DNA of 64,000 nt from Salvelinus alpinus. Lineage: Eukaryota > Chordata > Actinopteri > Salmoniformes > Salmonidae. This document shows positions 1 to 48,075 of the stretch, one piece after another (within the stretch, counting starts at the first letter, position 1; every line of letters begins with the position of its first letter). The position numbers and the translations under genes are program-made. The notes under the pieces were generated by a model. That model was not told the origin of the DNA and searched no databases. It saw nothing but the letters and a program-made list of their open reading frames with translations. Location of the stretch: NCBI RefSeq assembly GCF_045679555.1, contig NC_092120.1, positions 13,567,805 through 13,631,804 on the forward strand, given 5' to 3'.

Positions 1-33
<33 letters not shown>

Positions 34-50
34 GAGGGGGGGGGGGGGAG
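1..50. repeat. (GA)n tract followed by poly-G
   Basis: The window opens in a pure GA dinucleotide run of about 30 bases, followed by a G-rich run to about position 50. It is simple sequence with no coding content and is cut by the window edge. Confidence 0.9.
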
Positions 51-2244
51 GGAGGGATATGCAATAGTGGAATATATCAGTTCTCTTACCTTGAAAGGGA
101 ACATAGGACATGTTCCAACGGCATTGAACGTGGTCTTCGAGTCTTGACAGTCTCTCGGCATGCAACAAAAATACCACACACCAGTCAGAAAAGAAGGAAT
201 ACGCTATTCACAATTGGAGTCGATGGTAGCCAATATTCCACTGCTGTTCAGAAATATAATGTATAATCCACGATCGCCGAAAGCCATTGAAAATGTATCC
301 CCGTGCATAAAAATATATGCACAAATATATCGCACGCACCGTTATTGAGGTGTGTGGGGAAAACACGAGAGAGAGAGAGAGAGAGGGAGAGAAAGGGGGC
401 GGATGAGTGAGTGCGCGCGTGTGTGCGCTTTCCATTATATCTATGGCCTATCTATGCATTGTATATTCCATGTTTGCTCCTTGAAGTTCAAGAAGCAATG
501 ATGGCTAAATCGCCTTATTGAATACGGCCCCTTCTACGACTATCAAACGCGCACGCCACCGCACGCACAGTCACACACAAACGTGCGCACACACAAACAC
601 ACTACACCGATTGGTGCTGCTGCCAATAACGCGGTAGACTACATTACAGTTCGCTATAGCTCTCTCGTTTAGGTGGTAGGCTATAAGCAAGGCTATTAGG
701 AAGTCTGAAACTTAGTTTAGGCTGTAGGCCTATATCTGGTGACATGGTCAATGGAAATAGTCTCAAGGGGTTAAGCTAAATGAATGGTCTTCGAGAAGGA
801 CTTCCACCAACTCGTCTCAAATGTCAAAACGAACCACATTTTTTTATTTGCCTGTAGGCTCTAAATTTAGAGCAAAATGGTTTCATCTTTATTCCTGCAC
901 TTTTATGTTCCATTACAAAGATTATGGGCAAAATTATTGATAAGGCTATTGGTCATTTTTAGCGACACATCTGAAGTTGCTGGTGTCCTAAAATGAACAA
1001 AGCTAAAAGTAGTTATACATATATGGAGCCTACCTACACATTATCAGGCTCAGTAATGGCATCACGTGTGCAGTTGGAAGCTGATGATTTCCTCTCGGAT
1101 CCAATAGTGGTCCATAGAGCCAACATGGCATCCTGCTCGGTTCAGTTGCTTCACCTGCCTGCACAGTACGGTGTCAAACTTGGATTATGTCTACCACCTG
1201 GCGGTTGGCTCTTGCAGCTGCAGTTGGAGACTGAACGGTAATGCACTTTAATATTTCCTTTACACCTCCTCCTAGTGGGAAACGTAAGTAAGTACATGCA
1301 TTATACAGAATTACATCCAAAGCTTTCATGCTGAATATACATTTCGGCCTAACCGACCTATGTAAAGGCCAATAGTGATCTGCTAATTAGAATCTACCAC
1401 CATCTATACAGGATAACATACAGTTACTGCAGTATGCATCATCATAGCCCTCTAAGATACACAAGGCTATCTGAAATGTCACTGCAATGAATCAACGGCT
1501 CTTGACATGCCATGGCAAAGAGATTCTTGGCAACAGAGCCATAAGGACTAGCCAGTCGGTTTGCCTGGCAGCAGGGCTATTGATTCTTCACATAATACCT
1601 GCATGTGAATGGGATGTGTGGTCTATTGCTATACCAATAGAATAAAATGGAATAGAACTCTCTGAAGTGCAATTCATCATATATTATTATTGGCTAGCCT
1701 ACTGTAAATACAAATAGGCCTATACATATTGTAAGTTAAACAAGAAATTGACAGAAAACACTCAAAGCACATTAGTAAGATGTGAAGGGCAACTTTTAAT
1801 TTTTTACATTTTACATTGGCTGTGTCAGCCTAGGTTATACATGTATAAACGTAATTTGACCAAAAGTCCAAAAATACATCAAACCAAACTTGGACTTGAC
1901 TACAAATAATAAAAAAAGAGAAGACTTAGCTTCTTGTTCCTCAACTCAAAATCAGATTTACCCCAGTCCTTTGAAGTAATTTTGTATAGTTCCATCTATA
2001 ACCTACAGTAACAAACACTTGACGGGTCTATAGACATACTTTACCATAGAAAACATACAGATACATTCATTACCATCGAACTGATGGTTCCACAGACCTC
2101 TTCCTATTCAACTACAGCCAAATTCACTGAGAATTATCTAAATCCTAAACTGGGATGGGAAGGACTGAGTTGGGAGGTTCATTTGACCTGCACTGCTGTT
2201 TAGAAACGTGCCAAACCCTTTGCAATCCAACCTAGACTCAGGGG
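51..2244. other. Non-coding stretch with no recognised gene
   Basis: No conserved exon, RNA gene or named repeat was recognised. A plus-strand open frame at 993-1241 (82 codons) has no recognisable motif and no convincing splice context, so it is not called. Short purine/pyrimidine and CA/GT-rich stretches occur at 360-430 and 545-605. This is probably intergenic DNA beyond the 3' end of phf1. Confidence 0.5.
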
Positions 2245-2771
2245 TAGACGTAACATAGTAAATGTAAATCTGTGACACTCCAATTAGTATGATATGTTAC
2301 ATTTTGTATGATATGTATTAATTTGTGGATGTTGTATTATATGATAGGAATTGCAATTTGTACAATATGTTACGAATTTGCAAAATGTATGATGTTTTAC
2401 GAATTCCAACTTGTTGTGGCTAACGTTATCTAGGTGGCTAACGTTAACTACACTAGGGGTTAGGGGTTAAGGTTAGGGTGAGGAGTTAAGTTAAAGGGTT
2501 AAGGTTAGGGGACGGGTTAGCTAACATGCTAAGTAGCTGCAAAGTAGCAAGTAGTTGCAAAGATGCTAATGCACTAAAATGCTAAAGTCCGTGATGAGAT
2601 TCGAACACGCAACCTTTGAGTTGCTAGTCACTCGCGTTATATTCCTACCCATCCACATTACTTTCCTTTTGCCTTAAGTAACCTTCTGTCTTAACCTTAT
2701 CTAACCATACCAAACGTAACATATTATACTAATTTGAGTGTTCCGTATTTACATTTACTATGTTACGTCTA
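2245..2771. mobile_element. MITE-like element with long terminal inverted repeats and a tRNA-like interior
   Basis: The left end begins tagacgtaacatagtaaatg and the right end, read in reverse complement, begins with the same string. The two ends stay similar for about 55 bases. The roughly 527-bp interior has no transposase frame. It contains runs of GGGTTA-like sequence (about 2455-2515), and around 2590-2640 a segment whose reverse complement resembles a tRNA B box (gtgttcgaatctcatc). A non-autonomous DNA transposon is the best reading. The superfamily was not determined because no target duplication stands out. Confidence 0.6.
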
Positions 2772-2807
2772 GTCTATGAGACCAGGCTAAGCAATCATCT
2801 ATTCACT

Positions 2808-3121
2808 ATTATAAACCGGGTCATTCGAGCCCTGAATGCTGAATGCTGATTGGTTGAAAGATGTGGTATATCAGACTCTATACCATGGGTATGACACAAA
2901 ATTACTTGTTTGCTGATCTAATTACGTTGTTAACCAGTTTATAATAATAGCAATATTATAAATATTATATACCACAAACCCCTCTGGGGTTTGTGGTATA
3001 TGGCCAATATACAATGGCTATGGGCTGTATCCAGGCACTCCGCGTTTGGTTGTGCTTAAGAACAGCCCTTGGCCGTGGTATATTTGCCAAATACCACACC
3101 CGCTCAGGCCTTATTGTTTAA
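2808..3121. repeat. Palindromic interspersed repeat, MITE-like
   Basis: About 310 bp that I recognise as a high-copy salmonid/esocid repeat type. It has internal complementary phrases such as gtggtatatcag, tggtatatggcc and gtggtatatttgcc, and a palindromic core around 2970-3002 (accacaaacccc / ggggtttgtggt). No open frame. The exact ends are uncertain. Confidence 0.5.
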
Positions 3122-4595
3122 GTAAGAGATGGCATATTTCACATCATTCAATCTGGGGAACGGGCAACATCTTGCTGTGGTTTTTAAAAAAATGACTGAA
3201 AATGTTTTCTGTTGACATGATTATAACAGTATAACTGCCTATTGTGTTATTTACGTATTTACTGTAACTACACCTGTAACACAATCTGTCTTCTGGGGGA
3301 TACAACGCACACATTTACTCTTATCTGTGTTTTATCCCACAAAAGGCAGAAATAAATATCTGTATAAATATAAACTCTGAACCTTGCACTATGATATTCT
3401 AGAGTTCTATACACAACCTCCTGTTCCACTATGATCTCTGGGGCCCAGTTCCAAATCAAACACAAACCCATAGCCCTAACCCCTTAGACTCTTGGGTACA
3501 TCTGAAAGGATCGGATATATGAAAAATATGATGAAAGCTCCACCTTTCCCTCTGATAGACCGGATGAAACTTAAGCCATATTGCTCATATCTATCCAATC
3601 TTGTCAGATCTACATTGTCCAGACTAGTGCTTAGGTATCAGCTTGGAAGTGGGCCAGAGTTAACGCTATCTCTCATCTTCAGTGTAACCTGGAAGATAGG
3701 AGCCGACTCCTCTGTCTATGGCCTGAAAATGGAAAACAGTACAAATAGTTTCACCTGCACATAATACCATTTGTTGACTTCTCTTCCCTAAAAGAATGTA
3801 AAGCACCCCTCAACAAATTGACAGTCAAATCTGGCTCAACGAGCGACCATTTTCCATGGCTATCTGATCAAAGATTTTGATCAGTAATCTTGAAGAGATG
3901 TTTTAATATTTGTTTGGAATGTATTTTACACTAATTCTGTGTGTGAAAGCCTACACAACATTGTCTTGACTCTTCAATTGCAATTGGTGGATGAGGAAGA
4001 AAACCTTATAGAATAGTAATCATACATGCCATACATTTCAATCACCTGATCCCTTGATTCAGGTCAACTTCTCAATCTGCAGATGCACAACCCAGATAGG
4101 CACTATGCAACCACATCAAATCATTCTATATTGTGAATATATAAATCTAACTATAAAACAAAAGCCCTGTTGTGGCTCCTAATATATTTCTATTACATAC
4201 TATCATGTAAATCAAGTATGACAAAAGGTAACGTAACAAATTGCCTATAATCAAATACTGTATATACAATCTTCAAACGTAAACATGATAAATGCAAAGG
4301 CATATTCCAAAGGTATACAGTACAAATATAGGAGAAACACTAGCAAAGAGGGAGATATAGTAACACGTAGTGTGATGATATAGAATGGAGGCGATATCGT
4401 TTGAGCAACCTGGATTTGCCTTGTGTGGGGTTTTTGCTTTGCTTGTACTTGATGTTTCCACACATTTCTGATGTGGCACCTGCACGACAGTCATTCTTCC
4501 TCTCTCTCTCCAATATCCCCTCTTTCCTGCCAAGCACTCTGGTGTGTTGATCCTCTCTGCCTCCCTCCACACCCCCATCTATCTCTCACTTTCTC
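3122..4595. other. Region downstream of phf1, no gene seen
   Basis: AT-rich sequence with short open frames only. It lies immediately 3' of the phf1 stop codon, so part of it is probably the phf1 3'UTR. No convincing polyadenylation signal was found on the minus strand close to the stop. Confidence 0.4.
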
Positions 4596-17121
<12,526 letters not shown>

Positions 17122-17689
17122 CCTGAAGAGAAGTGAGAGAGAGAGATAAAGAAGGAGTGAGGGAGAGGAGGGGGCTCATGTGAAATGGAAATCCGATTTA
17201 TTCACTGAATACTTTGCTGCCATTGCTGACAGGGGTTTATGGCCTTATCGTTCCATAGGCACTTGGCTGGAGTGGATAAGGGGTTACATTCTCACAAACC
17301 CAGCATAGCCACAGTCAGAATCCAGCAGATTTAATGATGAGTGTAAGTGCCCATGCATGGAGCAGGACAAACCATTATGACACAACAAATGTGAGAAAAT
17401 GCATTCACCACTGCATGATGACTGCACTGTAGTTTGATTGTAACACCACTGTACGTCTCTATACTTTGCTTTCTCATGCACTTCTGTGTTGTATCCTCTT
17501 TGAAAATCTAAAACGACAAACTTGAATAGAAAGGAATCGCTGTAGCCTATGGACATAATCTCTGCACATCCAGCGGTTGTTCCAGTGCAGGCACTCAAGT
17601 CAAAGAGACACATGATACATAATAGCATTTTCAGATCAATAAAAATTAACATAGACAGTGTTGCTGGAGGAACAGAGAGCCATTGCTAC

Positions 17690-17765
17690 CTGTCAAGTCG
17701 AACTCCTCTCCGTTGGGGTCACAGCGATTCCTGTGCCGGCTTGACATGAAATATTTGATCTCTTC
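17690..17765 (-). promoter_or_regulatory. phf1: Candidate phf1 leader exon
   Basis: The phf1 start codon lies two bases after an AG acceptor, so at least one upstream exon is expected. On the minus strand a sequence ending GACTTGACAG at 17690 is followed by GTAGCA, a usable donor. It contains an ATG whose frame would not join the coding exon, so the exon is probably untranslated. The 5' limit is unknown and the call is tentative. Confidence 0.3.
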
Positions 17766-17769
17766 TGTT

Positions 17770-19945
17770 TTCCTCTCGTCTCAATTACTGCCCGGTTGGA
17801 TGTGAAGCCTACGTGTGTGCCAAAGTGGATGTGCATGTATGTGTCTGTGCCAAGCGCGTATGTCAGTCAAGTCGTCAGTGAGACACCGTCGGTACGTCCG
17901 TCTTTCTCTCGGTCTGTCTGTCCTCCGCGACGTCGTTTCGTCATGTTCCCTTGCCTTTGCTCTCTTTTCTCCACCTATTGATGCTATTAAGCGTGTTTGT
18001 CAGAGCAGCACGAGAATCAACCCGCGAGAGACGCCATCATCCCTGCCTCTTTCTCGACCGATTTGTTGTGACGCAGACATAAAACACCGAGAGATAGAGT
18101 GGGAGGGAGATAGGGGGGACCGGGGCAACGGCGGCAGGAACACCTTAACATCCGAAGAAATTACCTCTAAACCGTTATGACAAGGAAAGCTGTGTTTTCT
18201 GAAGAATTAGCTAAATTGTGCTAAAAGCCAATTAAAAATCAGCCAACGACGTTAGTCGCTGGAGTTTATGTGGCCAATTAGTGGAAGTTTTACATACCTC
18301 ATTAATTGGTACCTCCCAAAGAAGTGTGCTGCAAGTTTGGAGTCCTGGAGAAAGTTTTAGAAGGGCCAGTGGAAGCTGCGCTCACACGTGTTATTCACCT
18401 TTTTTTTTTACCATTCAGTAAATTTCACCATAAATAGTTTCCTTGCTATAGTCAGCATTTTTCTTTCCTTCCAGCTAAAATAAACTATAATCATAGTGTA
18501 ATCATAAATTATCTAATTTCTTAATATTACTACACATTTGTATTATATAGCCTAGGCTGCAATATACAATATGTATAATAAACATTGTGATTGTTTATAT
18601 AAAGTTATTTGTGCAGTCTTTGTGGTCCTCTTGCCAGATAAGCCTATTTTCAGGTTTTGGACACTATAAAAAGTTAGCCTAAGTAATTAAGGATAATTAA
18701 GGCTTGGATTAGTTTGAGAACTTGTCACTGTCATCAAAGGGAATTGTTGAATGTGATTTACAATAGTCTATAGTTGTCCTATACATTTCCTCTTAATACA
18801 CATATTGTGTGTGAAATATTGATTATCTATGATCAATCATCTATTCTTTACTGCTCAATAATCTATGCATATGCTCAATAATGTCATCACCACTTGTCAC
18901 TGCTCACTATCAACATGAATATCACTGGTCACACAAGCTTTCATTTCTCACAACAACTGGGTGATAACATAACATGGTAATAACCAATGTCAGAATGAGT
19001 AACAATTTGACTTATTTACCATTGGTTAATTATGAGCCCTAGAAATTGGACACACGTTCATGTATATAATTTATGAACGGCAGATTAAAGGGCATTTTAA
19101 AGTGTCATACCATAATTTAGCACTGACAATTCTATGAGTAGGCAACATAGCCTATAATTGAATAGTCAAAACAACAAGTGATGAGGTGTTTCTTATATGT
19201 TATTTGTATCATGAGATGATATGTATTTGTTCATTTGCTTGTTTTTGTCATATGAATATATCAAGCATATGGTAATATTGTGCTCAAAATGGCCACTGGC
19301 ATTTCTGAAGGATGACAATGAGTTCCTCATTGGCAACACTAGATGGCGAGCACACTACACCTTCTAATGCACTGCTCTGTCAGTAGTGTAGTGGGAGGCT
19401 AATAAAAATGCAGTGGTGGCATTTAGCTGAACTACAGTTCAGTTCACATAACTGTGTGATGAAAGAGATGTTTGGAATGTATCATTAGCATTTGGATGAG
19501 GGTCGCTTTGAATAATGGCAAAACGGAATTATGCTTCTAGCAGTCTCACAGCAAGATTCACTATTTACCAAGAAAGGATAGTGAGCCCATTAGCCCAACT
19601 TTAGTATCATCACAGAAGAGAAAAATTACCCCTAGTCATGTTAATACGGGGCTTGTGCAGAGGTCATAAGGTTGACAACTTGACGCATTTCATGTGCTCT
19701 CCCTTTTGGAATAAAGATGCCTCTCACACACACAGCCGGGGCTTTGTGAGCAGTTCTGTCATGAGACAGAGAGGAGGGGAAGCAGACAGTCATGAGCTTC
19801 TGATAAAAACTAGGCAACACTCAATGTGGCTAGTGTCCATAGAAGCGTTTAATTAAGAATATTAGAGTAAACTTTCAGAGATAGAAGGAAACAAGCACCA
19901 TTAATAGGATATTGTGCTATTACATCCAGGGGCGTCATGGACAAT
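17770..19945. other. phf1-rgl2 divergent spacer, first part
   Basis: Relatively CpG-rich sequence at about 17870-18170 is a candidate promoter zone for phf1. The rest, to 19.9 kb, is AT-rich with no gene recognised. Open frames here are short and show no family motif. Confidence 0.35.
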
Positions 19946-21154
19946 GTTCCCTCTAATTGAGCACTGAGCAAATTTCAGGTCCACTGAGCGCAAACTTGAA
20001 CATTGTTAAAATGTACGATGAACCCTGAGGCTGTACCCGCTTTAAGTTACCGTTTTAACTGTGGCCAAGTAGGCTACTGTGGCTATTTGATTATAATGTA
20101 GGCCTACCAGAGTGGCCTACCATCAAAAACAATGAAGAAAAAGCATCCCATAATATATTAACATGGAAATAACTGTTTAATCATTCAGTCTACAGTAGCA
20201 GCCAATGTATGCTGTTCAATGTAGGCCTACATTCCATGAGACTTTTGAGAGAAAAAAACATACAGGGCGTGACATTAACCTGTTTATCCACTTGTCCTTC
20301 AGACAAGGAGGTGACTGAAAATGTTGTTGTGTTGTTTGATGCAAGAAACCACTTTACAAAATAAAAAGCATTATTATTCCCATACCGTTATTACAGAGAA
20401 TCAGACAAATTATGCTACCCTCTGCCTATTAGCTACTTAGCTTATTCAAGAAAGCATCAAAATAGAACACTGCCCCTTTAAGACAAAAAAATAGCTGTTT
20501 GCCTGACTAGCTATTCAAAGACGTTTAGAATTGTACACATTTTGTGCTCTTGTAAAAAGCAATCGCTCCCCTATTTCTGACTACAAATGATCTATAACTG
20601 GGCTAACTCATTAACTAGCAAAGGATATTAACAAAATGTGCACACATGGCTTACATGCAACTCTCGCCTTGATCTCAAAACAAGCGCATCTACTCACAAT
20701 CGCTCATGCTGTAAACACAGTTCAGTTCAACGTAAATGGCACAGATCCATCTTTGGAATTGTCTATTTGCATATAGGCCTACTGCAGCTCTGATTGGTTA
20801 TGCCGCACAGGTCTGTTTAGAGTACGGGCTGAGTCATGCGTTTCAATGCAATATAATCCTACTGCGATGCGGTCGTGCCTACAACAAAATCTCTTGCATA
20901 TTTAGTTTTGCATACTAAGTCTTGCATGATTCGTTTTGTTTCGGTGTGTTGCATTAAAAGTGGCTAATATTGTGTTGATTCAATCACCATTGCCACAGTA
21001 AAGGGAAACATTAATAGTGTTAACTAACAGGGAAAACTCTAGAAAGTTGAGTGAAGTTCAATCTCATGCTTCTCTCCATGGGATGATATATCTTCTGCCT
21101 GCGTGGCAGTCTCAGGGATGCTTCGAGCCTGCACACACGCAGCTTAGAGGGAAC
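19946..21154. mobile_element. Candidate 1.2-kb transposon-like repeat with inverted ends
   Basis: The left end gttccctctaattgagcact matches the reverse complement of the right end around 21144-21154 (ttagagggaac). The roughly 1.2-kb interior has no transposase-like frame. The terminal phrase is one I associate with a dispersed teleost repeat, but superfamily and target duplication are not clear. Confidence 0.4.
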
Positions 21155-22439
21155 TTTGGTCATGAACCCATTATTAGAGAGGGGGGTTGTTCGAACACCT
21201 GAAACATTTTTTTCCTGCAATCTAGAGCCATAATAATTATGACTATGTTAAAAATATATTTTTCTGCATAGGTTATCTAAATATACCTCTTTATCTGTTC
21301 AATTGTTATTTTAATGAACGATGATCATTGATTTTTCAAGACCTTTTATACCTTAGGAGTTTAGTACAACTACCACACTGGTATATAGTATCATAGCCCT
21401 AAATATGCTTCTCTGCATCTCCACTAAAATCTGGGTAAAAGATTGAAAGGAATTTGAGTCATTAGTAATTGCTTGCTTTTCTAAAGTCTAGCAGCCTACC
21501 CAGCAGGCATGCCAGCTAAGATAGTTAGACAAGCTTCTCTGACTTGATTAATAGCCTGAAATGGCTTGGTAGCTACCCATGCATACCCCACAAGACATAT
21601 CACCAGAGGTCTCTTCACAGTCCCAAATCCAGAACAGACTATGGGAGGCGCACAGTACTACAAAGACCCATGACTACATGCAACTCTATTCCACATCAAG
21701 TAACTCATGTAAGCAGTAAAATTAGATTTAAAAAAACTGATAAAAATACACCTTATGGCACAGACACACATACACATGATAAGATACGCACTCTACACAT
21801 GGATGTTGAATTGTAAATATGTGATAGCAGAGTAGTGGCCTGAGAGAACACACTAAATGTATTCGGTAAAGTGTTATGAAATATAATATCTGTTTGGGCT
21901 TCTTGCGGTCAATTTGCAGTCTAGACTTTAATTTGAATTGTGTTCCGGCTCCCTGACCATCCGCTCAAAAAAAATTGTCCCGAAGCTGAATCTAGTTGAT
22001 GATCCCTGAACTAGAATATCCAGCTTCCTGTCTAGCATATCTTTACTCTGTGGTGCACCTTGGAAGGAACCTTTTTTTTTTACATTAAAAAATAAAAACT
22101 GAGGGGGCACATACCCTTATGGCCCCTGTGGGCATGACACCCTGTAATGCCTTCCAGCAGTGTTGGGTCAATTTCCTTTTGGAAATGTTTCCCCATACTG
22201 TCAGCATTGGGGAAAAAATGTGGCAGATAGCCTATTTCCATAGGGAATTATTGGTTTTGTTCTTAAACCCTAATTTTAGGAGCCCATAGATGACTTGACA
22301 GTTTTTATATTGTACACCACACACAGTCCACATGGACTATATTTCCGAGATGACCACTTTTCCCCCCTCTCTCAGCCAGCGAGACAAGTGTAGGCTATGT
22401 TGCTAAACGCGCTGAGCACAAGTCTACAGGAACTGCGCC

Positions 22440-22708
22440 GTCAGAGCACAGAGAGAGAGCAGTGACGGAGTGTGCTGCACACGAATGTGCTCAGTGCTGC
22501 TATCAGCCGATAGAAGCTTGACAGGCGACCAGAGGGGGACACAGATACTGATAGAGGGGGAGAGATACTCTCTTCCGACGTCGGTGCTGGAACGGATGAG
22601 CGCGACATTCGTCCACTAACCGGTTACCGTATATTCCACTGCGGCAGACACTACAGATATCCAATGCTGGCGGAATTTAGCTGACCATAGTTGGACACGC
22701 AACATTCA
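22440..22708 (+). promoter_or_regulatory. rgl2: Probable rgl2 5'UTR exon and promoter-proximal sequence
   Basis: The rgl2 start codon lies 11 bases after an AG acceptor at 24180, so an upstream exon is required. The sequence before 22709 is GC-richer than its surroundings and ends in a strong donor (ACATTCA followed by GTAAGTTC). No other donor between 21.2 and 24.1 kb is as good. The transcription start is not resolved; the span given is the GC-rich block. Confidence 0.45.
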
Positions 22709-23401
22709 GTAAGTTCGTTCATATGATACAGCCATGAATGACCCTTTGTATTTTCATCATCTCTTTAATTGCAGGGCCCTCATAACATTGAATATCACAT
22801 GGCCTTCTATAAATAGGCCTAAACCTTATGTATTTGGTTACTAAAGAAACAAATGCTTTACACGCAAACTTTATCATCATATTTCGCTTAACACCTATAG
22901 TGTCTTGTTTCCTATGATTGAAGGTGAACACAATTTGGTTGAGAAGTCAATACAGCACCACCCATCGGTTGGTTGAATTGAAAGGGAACATATGCAATTG
23001 GGGTGTGACCATCTGTAGCCTAGTTACAGTGTGGACTCACTCATGCAGACCAACATGTAATGTTTGCCTTCCTCAAAAAGGCAGCAATGTCATGAATGGA
23101 AGTTATTCAGACCTTTGGATAACCGTTGGTTGATTCTGATGACAAACTAACAGTCATTATTTAGACACATTTTACAGATATGTTTTCCTATTACCAATAT
23201 ATATTTTTTAATAACACTAGGCCTAATTATATGCATGCCTTCAAGACTGATATACATTTAAACGTTTAGTACCATGTTTCCAAAGATGATGTGATTGAGT
23301 TGATTGGTGTCCCATATAAGCCTATTGTATAACAGTGCATGTAGGGTAGAAAAGTGTGTTTCATTTCACAGACAAAAAGCTATTTATAACAGGTAGCCCA
23401 A

Positions 23402-23605
23402 AACAAATTGAATCAAATTGTATTTGTCACATGCGCCGAATACAACAGGTAGACCTTACAGTGAAATACTTACTTACAAGCCCTTAACCAACAAAGCAGT
23501 TTTAAGAAAAATACCTAAAAAAAAAGAAATAAAGTAAAAAATAATTAAAGAGCAGCAGTAAAATAAAATAACAATAGCAAACCCTTAATTATACAGATAA
23601 AGATG
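23402..23605 (-). mobile_element. LINE 3'-end fragment
   Basis: On the minus strand this ends with the ATTTGATTCAATTTG-type tail of the same LINE family as 27921-29489. Shared phrases include tatttgtcacatgcgccgaa and cttacttacaagcccttaac. Only the last 200 bp or so is present, with no reverse-transcriptase frame. It lies in the rgl2 leader intron. Confidence 0.65.
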
Positions 23606-24191
23606 AAACACAAAATGTTTGTTCCACCTATTTAAACACCTTTAGCATCATTACTGAAGTAATGACATTAACCATACAAGAACAGCAAGTCTTCTGACAT
23701 ATCCATATGCTGTACATTCCTACACAGTAGCCTACACCACACTTGCTTGGCAAAAAATGTCCTGACACAGTTTCATTCATGTGAATCAGCAATGCATCAT
23801 CGCATGAATATCTGCTGTCTCTAAATATATATATAGTGGTACATGTCAACATCCTCCTCCTGCCCTACGGTGTAACAGTGTTTTCTAGATTTCCATCATC
23901 ATGGCAATCCACATCTCAGGGAGGGAGAAGTGAAAAGGAAGGAAGAGCTGGCATTCAAATTCAATATTGGAGCAGGGCACAGTGAAATGTAAATCATCAT
24001 GTAAACAAATCAACTGCTACACAATTATTTTTATTGTAGGGTATATATACTATTGTGTTTATTTTTTTTATGCCTTTCCGGGTTGGTTAAAGTCCATAAA
24101 CTATGACATTTTCTGAGTTGAAAATTGAAATTATAACCAATTAACCGCATATGTGCCTATTGTTTATTTTGTGTCTCTAGCTGTCGGCACC

Positions 24192-46208
<22,017 letters not shown>

Positions 46209-46435
46209 CAATAACTCTTTCCCAAATAGGCTACATCTGAGACATAATGTAGCTAGTTCTTCTCAAGGACAGGTCACGATAAGAATGCAGGCAGATATCT
46301 CAGTGAGATGTGGCCTTGTCTTTCCTAATCTTTTTCCTAAGTGGAAACACATTCTGACCGAGCTTGTTCAAGCAAAATGTATCCCGAAACCTGTCTGAGC
46401 TTGTTTGATGAACGTGTTCTTACCTGGGACATTTC

Positions 46436-46441
46436 AATAAA
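46436..46441 (+). terminator. rgl2: Candidate proximal rgl2 polyadenylation signal
   Basis: AATAAA 228 bases after the stop codon, with GT-rich sequence (ccgtttgtgtaca) just downstream. Confidence 0.5.
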
Positions 46442-47975
46442 TATGCTGCCCGTTTGTGTACACTAATGGAAGGCCATTAGTGTAGAAGGGTGCATGTGTC
46501 TCTCGTTGGCAATGCATACTACTGCAAATATACACCGAGAACAAGACCAATGCAAATCTTTAACTGATGGTGAATGGTGCTGTTCCTTAAGTCTCTCTGA
46601 CCATTGGCATCTAATTTCCTATTTAACCAAATGGAATAGCCTTGTAACCAAGAGCAACTGAGGAATCCAAATCATCTTGAGTATTTGAGGAATGTGCCTC
46701 AGGTTCCATCATAGAGATGAGTTGATAGTAGAGAACTTCATTAAATCAAAGTATTTGGGCGATATGACCTCCTTGAATTGACCATGACCACAACAAAGTT
46801 TAACATTTCTCCATAGAGAGTAGATACAAGCAGCATGACGCATATATAAGTATGCAAGGCGTTTCAAGAATATGAATGGTGGGGAGAGCACTGGGCTGAC
46901 ATTATGACATAATGCATCTGAATAAGTGACAGACAGAGTCACTGAAAACTCTCATTATAGCAAAGCACGGGGTTCAGCAAAATGTTTTAACTATGTACTT
47001 TGTGTATGCATATGTTTTTTTATGTGTTGATGATGTCAGGATTGTGTTTACATTCACAAGGAGCAATCAACAAGTGTCAGAAATACATGTTATTCATTTT
47101 GAAGTAACAGGAAATGTATGAAATTGCCCCAAATTGCAACCATTTCAAATGGGCCAAGACGTTACAAAGATGAACATGATAATTTCACTTGGGTTTTGTG
47201 CATACATATTGAATGATAGCTCCGGTAGTATCTTATGTAAAATACAACACATTTACATATACAGCCTTGCCACTCCCATATAGAAGTCATATTTTGAGTA
47301 CTAACCATTAGGCATAACAGCATCAACCCACAAACTCTTAACCTAAACAATTCATGTGAAGACACTAATGACAGTCCAGACTATGTTGTGCGTATTTTAA
47401 AGATGTCTACCATTGCACCTTAATGCTAAACTTTTCAATACAGCATAAACTAATCTTTATCAATGGTCTCAATGGATTTAGTTGGTAGTTGGAATGGAAG
47501 TCTGCCTGAAGTGTAATTCAACCAGTGCTCCCAAAGTCAGTCCTCAAAGACCCATGCCAGGTTAGTGAGGTATTCTCACCAATCACTGAATGATGTTTCA
47601 TTTATATTTTCTCTGACGTTTGATAGAGATCTGACAGCTATAAGGTTTCATTATGCAATGTCTTTAGTCCAGGAACTGAATGTAGAGGGTTTTGCAGAAG
47701 GCTCTGCTTCTATCCCATGAGGATGAGACCAGTAGGAAGGAAAACCTGTATGCATAAGGGCGCATGGGGAGCAGATTGTGGAAGGCCCTAACTGATGAAC
47801 TCTGGCCATACTACCCAGTGCTGTTGAAGTCTCTACTAAGACTGAAGCATAGACACGGTAGTTCCAGGGAGAGGGGAGAGGATTCTGGGTAATGTAATTT
47901 GATGAAGAGTTAACTCCAGGCTAAGCTACTGATTGTTTAGTGCCTTTCTCTCATTGGTGCTTGAGCCACTTAAAG

Positions 47976-48075
47976 TGTCCCAAATGGCACCCTATTCCCT
48001 ATAGAGTGTTACTTTTCACCAGAGCCCCATGGGCCCTGGTCAAAAGTAGTGCGCTTAATAGGGTGCCATTTGACA
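47976..48075. repeat. Short palindromic MITE (caaatggcaccctattccct type)
   Basis: The left arm caaatggcaccctattccct pairs with agggtgccatttg at the right end, and the middle (cttttcaccagagccc / ctggtcaaaagtag) is also complementary. About 100 bp; recognisable as a high-copy salmonid foldback repeat. Confidence 0.6.

Noticed and set aside
993-1241. 82-codon plus-strand frame as a possible gene
   Set aside because: No motif, no neighbouring exon and no splice signals in the right places.
2455-2520. Interstitial telomere repeat
   Set aside because: GGGTTA-like words are irregular and lie inside a MITE, with no true TTAGGG array.
17796-18180. Overlapping frames of 61-121 codons at the phf1 promoter
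   Set aside because: CpG-rich sequence often stays open by chance, and no domain or splice link was found.
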